Positions 48,601 to 60,600 of a DNA stretch of 64,000 nucleotides are shown piece after piece. Numbering within the stretch: the stretch's first letter is position 1; each line of letters begins with the position of its first letter. This DNA comes from Hyalella azteca (lineage: Eukaryota > Arthropoda > Malacostraca > Amphipoda > Hyalellidae), in contig NW_025936659.1 in the NCBI RefSeq assembly GCF_000764305.2, positions 310,001-374,000 on the forward strand, in the 5' to 3' direction. The notes beneath the pieces are model-generated. The model was not told the origin of the DNA. It worked only from the letters and a program-made list of their open reading frames with translations, and did not search any database. The position numbers and the translations under genes were made by a program.

Positions 48601-51600
48601 TAGATTGCAACTCTTCAAAGAAAAGTGAAGAGCGAGCAGTTGTGGTGGAGTCGGAAATTCCTTACCTTGTAAATACTTCAGATGACGCCATGGCCAGCAC
48701 CGTCTTCATATACCACATCAAGGTTGTGAAATGTTCTTAATCGAGTTTCATTCAGTTCTTATTTTTCCTCATCAAGTTTATTCAGTCGTTCAAGTGTCAG
48801 TAATGTTATCAAGGTTTAGTTGTCTTCTTATATGTATTATTATCACGCGATCATCTTCAATGCTAATTAATAATAGAATTTAATAGCAAAAAATGGACAC
48901 ATTCCACTTCTGTTTAAGTGAATATTCCTTTCGTTATCTTTGTTATTAGTTATCTTTCTCTTATTCTTTATCAATTTGCGAAAATTCACATTTATCATTG
49001 AATGGAAACAGATAATTCTGACGATGCTCAAATGTCATTTAAGCTCGTTAGCTAATCTTCATAGTTTGAATTCTTGATCAAGATTGGCTTTCTACTCTTC
49101 CAATTTTTGTCACTGAATAATTCAATTTTGGTGTTGTAAAGGAAGGAGAGTCGCGCCTTGGCAAGAGCAGCGACTGTGACATCACCCTTGCTGGTGACGA
49201 CCTCCAGCAGGAGCATTGCTGCTTCACCAGCTCCCGTGGCATCGTCACTCTCAAGTGAGTCTCATCGTCACTCTCAAGTGAGTCTCATCGTCACTCTCAA
49301 GTGAGTCACTCTCAAGTGAGTCTCCATACAACTTAGTAGTACAACCTGTCATCGCATGTGCTCTCTCTATGATAATAGGACTTTCAAATAACTATGTCGT
49401 AAGCTATGATTGTGCCTCATTAAATTTAACCATTGTCCTGGTGTTTAACCAAACAATTGCTTTAGTCATCTTTCTATTATTTAAAATTTTGCCCTTTCAA
49501 CTCACTGTGTCGGGTAAAAAGCTGTGCCGTCAGATCATTTAATTTAAAAGTTATTATTGTGATCTTTCTATTTATGTTGAATCATGCACATTTAACTTAC
49601 TCTGTCGACTCGAAATGTGTGCCGGTATACGGTTATGCTTAAATTCCATCATTGCTCCGGTCATGCTCCTATTTAGGCCAATTCTTTCACTTTCAAACTT
49701 TGTCAGCTAAAAAAATTTTCAAGTTATAACAAAGGTAGTGATTTGTGCAGCATTTAATGCTGACTATGTCGCGTTTAAAGAAAAATGCAAAAATTTTTCA
49801 AATAATCTTGTTCGACCCGCGCTCCTCTCCTAAAATGCTATCAAGTAAACGTACGACCTTCTCATTGAAAATACAAACTGATTTGACTCTGCATCGTGTT
49901 CGACAACGATTTATATGATTTATCCCTATAACGTTTCCTGATTTTCCGGCACCAGAAGCATTTGCAGCGACGGCGTGACTGTCAATGACGAGCCCCTGCT
50001 TGAGGGCGAGTCTCGTAGGCTGCGGGCCGGCGACGTTCTCGCCCTCGGCCGTCGCCGCTTCAGCTTCCATCCTCCCTCTCGACCGCAGTTCACTCCCCCT
50101 TCACTCAGAAAAGATCCTGTGAGTATCAAGCTTAGATCTTTCCGCATGTTAGATATTTTTTGGTTTCATTGTAATTTCGTATTTATGTGTATTATGTTAT
50201 TAATGTAATGTTTGTCGATGGTTTTTGGTATTTGCCTAGCTACTCGTAAATTAATGCTAGTATAAACCCATACGTCGAATCTCTGTAAATTTATGGACCT
50301 ATATAAATTTGATTTCATTTAATTTTAAACTTGTTGTGGAGATTGTTGAAGACAATTCCTATTAACTATTCTTCACTTTCATTTCCCAACATTATCATTA
50401 TAATAATTTTTTTACATTACATTTAATATGCATGATTATTTTCATGATCATTCTTCACTAATGCTTCCAATTAGTGAATATATTTCGTTACGTATTCGTC
50501 GTTATGCTGGATGAGTCCAGCGGATGCAATGCAGCCCACGCTTAAAGAGCCACCGCGTCACCGCTTCCCGTGGCGGCCGTGCTGCGTGATGGCATCTGTG
50601 CTTATTCCCTAACAAAATTCAGAGTCGCCCCAGCTTCTGGTATTCCAGATCAGAAGCTGCCGCGTCTGTAAATTTGCACTGGGTTGAACTCCGTGTATTG
50701 TGGCGTTAACGTGTCAATCTTCTTACGTTGTCGTGGGTATTCGTTCATAATCACATATATACTCATGCATGGACAAAACCAGTTATTTTAGTCTTATGGC
50801 ACTAATTACGTAGATATTTTCGACTAAAACGATCGAAGTTCGTATGTCTCTGATAAAAATAAATACTGGCACCGTTCTCACATGTTATTGTCTAAATTTT
50901 ACACGTGTTGTTAAATTCAACGGAACTCGATCTGATTAAAACGGTGCGATTAACAGAACGAAAGCTTCAGACATTGGACGAACAGGCTCTGTTATTGTGG
51001 CTTGGCTCGACAGCTCTGTGACTGCTATAGTGATACAGTGTGTGATTTTTCTCGGGCAATTCATGCTCGTGCACAAAGCTCCATGATTCATGGATGGAAT
51101 TCCTGGGACGTTATGTAATTGTAATGTTTTTAGTTGCGTAATTTTAAGTGGTATTGCAGTGCAGTTTTAAGTGGTATTGCAGTGGTATTGCTGCTGAATT
51201 ACTGCGTTTATACGGCTGAATCTTCAAACAAACGATGGATTCAATCAATAATTATGCACGATTGTATTTTTTATGCCTTGAATTGAAAGTAATCTATAAA
51301 CGCTCTCTTTAATATTTTTAAATAAATAATGAAATGAAAGCAACCCACCGAATTAACGCAATAATATGCGAGCCCTGAGTGAGAAGGACTGAGTCAAGAA
51401 TGTCTAAGCCTCATTGGTTGTTGTGTGAGTGACCTTCATAGTTGATACCCTCGCTGCTCGGCTTGTGTAGAGCTTCTCTCTGTCCCTGCGTGGCAGCTTA
51501 GTTGCGCGCAACGCCTCGGGATTCACGTTTGCTTTGTAGTCCTGCTCCCGTAACATGCTTTGTAATTTGTTGTCACGGTGAGGATGGCGAGTATTTTATG

Positions 51601-54600
51601 GAATTGAGAATTTAATTGACAGTTTCTTGGTAGAGTAAATGTAAGTTAATATTGTAATTGTGTCGTGGATTTAATCCTTGGTTTAGGCTTCATGGAGTTT
51701 GTTGATGTTGTGGGTGATTGGGACCAATAGTTCATGCGTCACTTCATCTCGTTTCTGGTTTATTAACTCTCATGCGCCTATCTTTGGTTAGTTAACAATG
51801 ACTAATATTTATAGCCACTATTAATATAAGCCTTTTGAGCCACAATACTGTGGTCGGGCTTGAAGGTTTGAGTTAGTTATTCATGGTACACTACTCTGAT
51901 TTATGCTAATATATGAATTATATCGTGTCTGGCGCATTCAAATTTCAATAATTCTCAGACATTAAAAATAATAACAAATTTAACACCGAAATCGCCCAAT
52001 ATTATTGCGAATATTCGTTAGTGTTGTTTATTTTTGTGACCTACTTTCTTGCTGTAAAGTATTTAATTAGAGTCATCCTGCTGTGGAAGTTCCGTGTAAG
52101 CTTTATTTTTCATTTATTCCTTTGCCATAATCAAGCACTTGGTATAAGAAGACGTAAAGCAACATATTGCACACATGAGTCGTGCTCATGTTTATCCATG
52201 GGCTCGTCTGGGTGCAGGCGTCGTTGATATAGAATTGCAGTTACTCAGTCGTTCGTGACATCGCATGCATCAACGTTCAATTTGCTGCGCATGATATCGA
52301 GGAAGTCATTTCATGGTTGCTGCGATGTTTGTCCTGCCTCGGGGCTTATGCTCGAACTTCATTTCTGCAACGTTCATGTTACTTTGTAATTTGGCTGGCC
52401 TATTGCTTTAAAAGTTTCATTAATTTTATAGTTGCGTCCATAACCACAGCAAACGGAAAATTCTTAGGTGCGGTGAAAGCAATTCGACTCAAAATTTAAA
52501 TTTTAATGCCGGGCTCCTGACGATTTGTAAATTTAGATTACATTGATTGATTTCAATTAGAAAAGTTTCTTTTGTTAAATTACGTGCGCGAGACGTTGTA
52601 TTTAGTTCAGTTTTCATGAATTAATTCAAAAATTTCTGCTTTTTTATATTCGCACGCAATTGGCGCTTTGATTTTTTCATATTGCTTGTAACTTTATTAC
52701 TTTTTACACGTTTATTTTCGGTTTCTCAATGTTTTCCCTCGTCTTCTTCTATTTAGAAATCATATTTCTTATTTTCCCCATGCCATTTCAATTCGTACAA
52801 TAATTCCCAGATTGTAATATGTAATCCACAAACGGTTATTCACAATTATTCACTTAATTTGATTCCGTCCAGTTATACACTAAGGTGCAGGAGATCTCAG
52901 AAAGGCTGAAGCCCACTAAGCGTGACTTGCATGTTAATGAGTCTTACTCCAGTTGCTTCGACCTGCATCTCCACAGATTTCGACTTGAACAATATATCAG
53001 AATATAAGGATCAACTGTATTTCATGGAATTTGATGTTGAGTTGCATTTAGTTTGTCATTAAGACTTCAAACAAATTTAATAATTGTGAGTGTACGCGTA
53101 TTTGTGTTGTAAATTTTGTTGTATAGGTACGAGTTGCGGGACACGCTCTCAACAATCCTTAAATGCTTGTTAAATTTTTGTTGAAAATGTCAGTATTCGT
53201 TGCATTTTCAGCGTACAATGCTCAAAAATGAAACATTTCCGACTCGTTTATATCTTTGATATTTATGGGATCATATTGATTATCTTTTTAAATTATTTTT
53301 GTATTGCAGGCTGTCGACCAAACTTTGACCTCTCCAGCGTCTGAAGAGAGACACGCTGCCCCACAGGAGCCGGTGCTTGTCAGACCTGACAGCTTCAAAA
53401 CCCACTTGCCCAGGTAAATAAATAGGCCGTGCAATTACAACTTTACAGTTATTCCTCGTTTTCATTACCAATATGCACTACTCAAAAAATGGTTTTCTTG
53501 CTAGTAAGTTTTCTTTTATCTAATTTTCTGATCCTCATGGGTTTGATATTTTCTTAATATACACTGAAACAAATAGATTAAAGAAGTAGAACCATTAAAA
53601 TTCTGGCCACGCAATGCGGGTAAAATGGAGTCTTAACAACTTCAGCTTTAGCTACATTTTTGAAAAATCTCAATCTATTATCGCCCAGCTGGATCTCGAT
53701 GAATGCGTCTTTTTTGAGCGCTATTTCCCTAATTGTGGAAATTTTTTCATCGAACAAATTCTCGTGTGTGCATTTTCCAATCAGCCAATGGCCTCTCATT
53801 CCTGTTTTAAACTTTTCAAGTTCCGTCCATAAAAGTTGTTTTGAAAGAGAGAATACACCTCTTTGTAATTTCGAATTTCAAGTTTTTCATAATAATGTAA
53901 TGTTTTCGCTTTTCATACGGATGTTATTTCTTTTGTAGCCATACCGGGGACCTCAGGACAGTAGAGCGCTCTGTCAGCAGCGGCCTTGGCAGTGCATTCA
54001 ACTGTTCGCTGGATGTCGGCAGCGCTCACGCTAGCAAGGATTCCGGCTGCAGCGTCGACCAAGAGAGTTCCTGCAAGAGCACCAATATCTGCCCGGAGAG
54101 CCAATCTTTGTTGGACCGCGTGAAACTCTCATCTTTGTGTTCATCTGCAGTCACTAGCGCTTTTTACGACGCCGAAGCCTACAAAAACAACTACAAACTT
54201 ACGGCTGACGAGGAAGATGTCGAGTCTAGCCTAACAAGTTGTGTTTATACTTCGTGTGAAAGTAACTGCGAGTCGGCTATATTTAGCCCCAGTGCAGCGG
54301 TTCAATCGGAGTTGTGCGTAGAACCGTGTCGCGTGCGCAGTGAAAGTGCAAGTACAGATACCGTTCATCTGCGTGGATCATTAGGTGAAAGATCGAGTCC
54401 TGTTGAGGCAACTCCTGGCAAAACCACGTTCGTTGCCGAAGGGCCTTACGTACGTGATGTTGAGTCAGATGACCTCTCATTAGATTTAACTCAAAACGTC
54501 AACCAGAGTTTTGATTCTTTTACTTCTCTCGAATCTTCCATCAGCAGCAATTCTCTCTTGAATGTAGACTCGTTAAGTTGTAAAACGAATTCTAGCGAAG

Positions 54601-57600
54601 CGCGGCGATCGAGTTTACCGGCTTTCGTAGAAGGTCAACTTTGCGGGCGTCGAGATAAAACATCTGGCAGTTCTGGGTCCTTGACTAGTCCTAATTCACC
54701 CTCTTTACCCCGACGGCGCTGGAATAAGAACATTTGGCCTGAAATAGAAAAGGGTCTTCGACGCAACCGCAGTGAACCTAATTTGCCAAGCAGAGGTGGC
54801 GCGGGTAACGTAAGTTTGGATGCAAAACTAACTCGCCAGCAGATAATTGAGAACGTAACGAAAAGACTATATCCAGGGAAGAAAAAAACCCTGAAATTGA
54901 CTGGAAGCTGTTCGTTTTCTCACGTTAAGTCAAGCAATGCGTCTTGTCCAATAACTTCTATGGAAAAATCTAACCTCCTTACTCTTGATGATCGATCTCA
55001 GTCAGGTACGTATTTTAAGCATCCAAATCCATCATTAAAGACATTAAAACAACACGAATTAAAATCCCGGCGTTCTCGGAGCGCGCATAATCAATTTAAA
55101 AATTACTCTGATACAAATATAACTTCAACAGCTGCGGTTGTAACCCCAGCTGACACACGTGCTCAAAATAGGAAAAGCGGCAACCAAGTGATTTATGACA
55201 ATCCATCTTACCTAGATGACCTCGACTTCACTTACTACAAAGAAGCTTCATCGAGCCAAAGGTTTTCTACTTCAAGCAAAGAAATTCTACGAGACAATAA
55301 TCAAGATGACAAACATGCCGGCGATCTCGACGAAAACGATAAAACTCCCCAAATTTATTTACTTCCAATCGAATATCGACACGTTTCTGGCGAGGAACAA
55401 TTCTCTGACGACAGTTTAGATGGCGCGCGTGGCATCATTGCCGGCATCGAATGTTTAAAGCCATGCGATATCGACGACGAGGACTCTGTTTCGCCTGGTA
55501 GGTTTAGTCGAGACTCGCTAGAACACTCGGACAACGACTCGGACGACGCTGACAAGTACGACTCGCTCATCAGAGACGTTACTTCCATACTACGGCGTAG
55601 AGCCACTGATTCGCACAGAGGAAAAAGTTGTTCGTCTTCAAAAGTTCCTTTTGGCGCAAACAAAGATGTTGAGGTGTTTAATGCAACAGTTGCTGTTCAT
55701 TCTCCGACTGATGTTCATACACCGGAATCGAGGAAAGGTCAACCCTTAGATACGGAAGTCGTAAACTGTCGAAGTCTTCCGGCATATCTGAAGGACGAAA
55801 GTGCTTTGGAAAGTAGAGATTACAAAAGTTTGCCATCCGACAAAGGAACCAATGCGAATATATATTCAGAAGCCATCAGTAGCCATAAAGAAGCCTCGTC
55901 AAGCAGTAACCGAAAATTAAGCAGAGAACGAGTCCAGCGCCGAATTTTAGATTCCTCGTCATCTGAAGAGAGCGACTCAGAAAATCCTCGCCCTGTGCGA
56001 CGGAAACGGAAAAACAAGAAGTCTTCATCTTCTAGTGAACATAGTGAAAACTCTCAATGCGGCGAACAGCAGAAGATTGATATCAATGACGGATCAGTCG
56101 TAAGTGAGACTGAAATTTGTACAGATTATTTGACAGCAAAATCACCAAGGAAACCTACTGAAGTCGCCTCCAAAGATCACTCGGTTACAATAATCAAGAC
56201 TGAAAATTCTGCGGTCCACTCACCTGACCTAAATAACCTACTCATCAATCGGAAAATTTCTTGGCCTTCTTTGCCAGAAGAAATGGAAGAGAGTGGTCGA
56301 CAGATACTCCAGTCTGCTGGAGTTGACTTTCAGTCTCCCGAAAACGCCAGTCTTCTGGAAAATGTAACTCAAATTTTGGAAGAGTCGTCTGAAAAATTAA
56401 TCGCGTACCTTCTTTCACCAGAAGCTCACAGTCAAACAAACTTTTTTGGTAATGACTTTCTTGAACCCTCGCTCAAGCAAAATGCAACTAATTCTGCGAC
56501 CGCCAACTCTGATATAAAGTGCGACGACGAAGATGAATATTCTTTTGATGGAAGTGATCGAGATTCTCCAAACGGGTCTGGGTCTACAAACGCGTCAATG
56601 GACGAATTTGTGAGGGAAGAGTATAGCCATAGTTTGCACTCAAACCTACGCAGAAGACTCCTCTACACAATAGTGGAGTGCAGCGAAGGAAGTCGGTCAG
56701 AACTGAGCCAAACGTGCAGTGGACAGTCTGACTCCGACGCTACTGCTGATGACTGGAAAGGATCGGATTGTATCCCTAGTGACTGGAAAGACTCTGAGAG
56801 CGAGGCGGGAAATTGTTCTGGAAGTATTGATGATCTTATTAGCTCGTCTGAAGACACTCTTCTGGAAACCATGTACCTTTATTCAACTGAACAGCCTGAT
56901 TCCCTTTCTAGCATCCCAGAAGAAAATTTGGACGAGTTATTAGTCGAAGAGAACATTCCATTACAGAAATTAGAGTCTGTTCCAGTCGCTTCACTGAAAG
57001 CGTATGATAAATCAAGTCGTCGCAAGCCAGCGTCCAAAGTGAGCTCTCCGATGTCCTATGTTGAAGCTGCATTCGATTTTAGCAACGTTCCTTCTAAAAA
57101 TCAAATAATTACTCCAAAAATAACAGTTAAGAAAAAAGTTCAATCTGAGCCCGATGTTACTCGTGGAACTTCCATGAAAGAAATGTCATGCAACGAAAAT
57201 AATGTAATCGATGCTACGGACGAAACCGCTAGTATTATAAGTATGTGCGATGAAGTATTGCGTCACGATGAAGTTAAGTTGAGTATGAAAATTCCTTTTA
57301 AAGAAGGCATTCTTTCTAGGACTTCAGTGACGCACAAATATTCGCTTCAACAATGGCCTTGCTACGAGTTACATTCTACTGCAAATGAATTCTCTCCAAT
57401 CCCTGGTCACGAAGGTTTCTCAAATGCTGAATGTTTAATCTCGTCAAATCGGCCCTCTGAAATTCAAACAAGAAAGTGTAATTTTTTTCCAGCAATGGAA
57501 TTTCATTTTTCAACCGAATCTCGATGTTTGAAACGTGCAATGCCACGTTCAGTGCTTGTAACCTCTTTCCCAGAACTATTAAATTCGATTTTGGACACAG

Positions 57601-60600
57601 GTTTCACTTCTTCTGAGTTGGATGATTTAACAAACCTTGGAGAGGCTACGAAAAAAATCGAAAGCGATGCATTCGACTTAGCTCTTCATTTTGATCTTCC
57701 TCATGTCTTGCCGCAGATAACGTTCCTGCCTCCGAGTATTTCTCCCGTGACAGAAATTATTGCGGATATCGGTGATGTGAGTTATAATCTGCCACTAGAT
57801 TCTTCGGGAAGTACTGGACGTCAACTATATACCGGAAAATTACCAGTTAATGCCCGATCATCGTCTGCTGCCGACACGGACGTCCAATCAAAAGGAATTT
57901 TACCCGACCTTCTTTCTCACAATTGTTCGAACCTGGCAACTGTGTTTGAGGCATCACCAAAATATGACGATGAAAATGAGGCTAAAAGTTCAGCGTATGA
58001 TTCTATGACTCAGATTCCTGAAAGTAAACCAGCTAAGAAAGTTGTATTAAACATCGTGGTGCTGAAGGCTGAAAACACAGACCCAATTGTTCATCCGATG
58101 ATTGACTCTGTTAGAATTCGTTCTCCTTATACGGATAATTTTCTGTGCCCCGACGATGATGTCTTGCAGGGCGAGAATTATACATCTAGCAATTGCTCCT
58201 CAACATTCCCTTCGTTTTTTGAATTGAGTTCCAATATTTGCCCTCAACGGACCATAGAAAAGGATACCTTGTTTTCTGCTGCTGCTCATGTAGAAAATCC
58301 TATTACTGCTGCCTCGGCGAACGCTTCATCACATCGAGCTACACCGGGCAAAGCAACCTTCAGAAAGTTTCCCAAGAATGTAAGAACATCTAATATTGGA
58401 ACTGATTCAAACGTTGAGGGTACATTTCAACAGTTTAAAACGCGTGAATCAACTAACGCGTATGATACCGCTGCTTCGTCATCAATTCTGAAAGATACAA
58501 TACAGTGTCAGGCTTCTATTCCAAGCTTGTTACAAAGTGCTCATGTACCTGAAGAAACTACATTTTCTACAAACGACTCCGAAGATAGAAAACTGTTGAG
58601 TGCAGTCCAAGGCTCGTTAGGGGTAAGTTCCTCGGGAAATTGTTACATCCATCAGGCGGTGATTGACTTGGCGGCTTCTGGTGACTCGGCTGCTTCTGAT
58701 TTCGTGGTAGCTTCTAGTGACTTGACGTGTCGTGGTGACTTTGAGGCTCGTGGTGATTTTGAGGCTCGTGGTGACTTTGAGGCTCGTGGTGATTTTGAGG
58801 CTCGTGGTGACTTTGAGGCTCGTGGTGACTTGGCGGTTCCTGGTGACTTGGCAGATTCTGCCGAATTGGCAGCTTCTTGTGACTTGGTAATTTCTGATGA
58901 TTGTGCAGCTGGTGACTTGTCTGCTGCCGGCGACTTGTCCGCTGCTGGTGACTTGTCTGCTGCCGGCGACTTGTCTGCTGCCGGCGACTTGTCTGCTGCT
59001 GGCGACTTGTCTGCTGCTGGCGCCTTGTCTGCTGCTGGTGACTTGTCTGCTGCTGGTGACTTGTCTGCTGCTGGTGACTTGTCTGCTGCCGGCGACTTGT
59101 CTGCTGCTGGTGACTTGTCTGCTGCCGGCGACTTATCTGCTGCTGGCGACTTGTCTGCTGCTGGCGCCTTGTCTGCTGCTGGTGACTTGTCTGCTGCTGG
59201 CGACTTGTCTACTGCTGGCGACTTGTCTGCTGCTGGCGACTTGTCTGCTGCTGGTGACTTGTCTGCTGCCGGTGACTTGTCTGCTGCCGGTGACTTGTCT
59301 GCTGCCGGTGATTTGTCTGCTGCCGTTGACTTGTCTGCTTCTGGCGAATTTACTGCTGCCAGCCTACTGGCTGCTACCGATGACTTGACTGCTGCAAGTG
59401 AATCGACTACTGTCGAATCGGCTAATGCGTTTAAACTAGATGATTTCGGTGAGTCGGCTGCTGCCGGCGATTTTGCTGCCTCTGTTGAGTTGGCTACTTA
59501 TACCGAATGGGCTGCTCGCAGTGAATTGGCTGTTGCTGATGAATTAGCTCCGTCCGGTGCCCTGGCTTATGTGGATGACTTGACCCTTGGTGTCTTGGCC
59601 ACCGGTGACTTGGCCCTTGCCGGTAGTTTGGCCCATGCCGGTGACTTGGCCCCTGCCGGTGATTTGGCCCATGCCGGTGACTTGGCTCCTGCCGGTGATT
59701 TGGCCCATGCCGGTGACTTGGCCCCTGCCGGTGATTTGGCCCTTGCCGGTGTCGTAACTGCTACCGAAGAATCTGCTCCTATCAGTATTTTGGCTGCTGC
59801 TGGTGATCTTTCTACTGCCGACACCTCGGCTCCCGTCGGTAAATTTGCATCTACGGGAGACTTTGTCGCAGCCGGTGATTTTGCCGCTGCCGGCGATTTT
59901 GCCGCTGCCGGCGATTTTGCCGCCGCCGGCGACTTTGCCGCTGCCGGCGACTCTGCCGCTGCCGGCAATTTTGCCGCCGCCGGCGAACTTTCGGCTGTCG
60001 GTGAATTGTCTGCTGTCAGTGACTGGGCTGCTGCTAGTAAATTGGCTGCGTTCAGAGATATGGTTGTTGCTGGTGACTTAGTGGCTGCCGGAGAATCAGT
60101 TGCTCGCACTGAAGTTGCCGCTGTAGGCGAATTGGTTGCTACCAGGGAACTGACTGCTGCCCATGAATTGGCTGCTGCTGGCGAATTTGCTGCTGGCGGC
60201 CGCGAATTGGCTGCTGCCAGTGAAATGGCTGCTGTCGAATTGGCTCATGCCGAATTGGCTGATGCGTGTAAATTATCTGATGATGGTGACTTATCTGCTG
60301 CCGGCCAATTTGTTGCTGTCGGTGACTTTGCTGTTGACGTTGACCACGCTTCTGGCGGCGACTCGGCTGCTGCAGGTGAATTGGCTGCTTTCAGTGACCG
60401 GGCAGCTGCGAATGAATTGATTGCGGCCAGGAAATTGTATGTTACCGGTGACTTGGCTGCTGGCAGCAAATTGGCTGCTAGTAGCGAAGTAGCTTCTGCC
60501 AGTATAATGGTTGCTGCGGGTGAACTGAGTGTTTACGGTAAATTGACTGCTTCCAGTGAATTTGCCGCTTCCGGTGAATTTGCTGCTGCCGATGAATTAG

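Noticed and set aside
50515..50670. Hammerhead-ribozyme-like ctggatgagtccagc
   Set aside because: The conserved CUGANGA and GAAA cores are not both present in the right order.
58897..59388. Leu/Cys-rich + strand frame (163 codons), looking like a membrane protein
   Set aside because: It is the +1 frame of the GDLSAA array and has no independent support.
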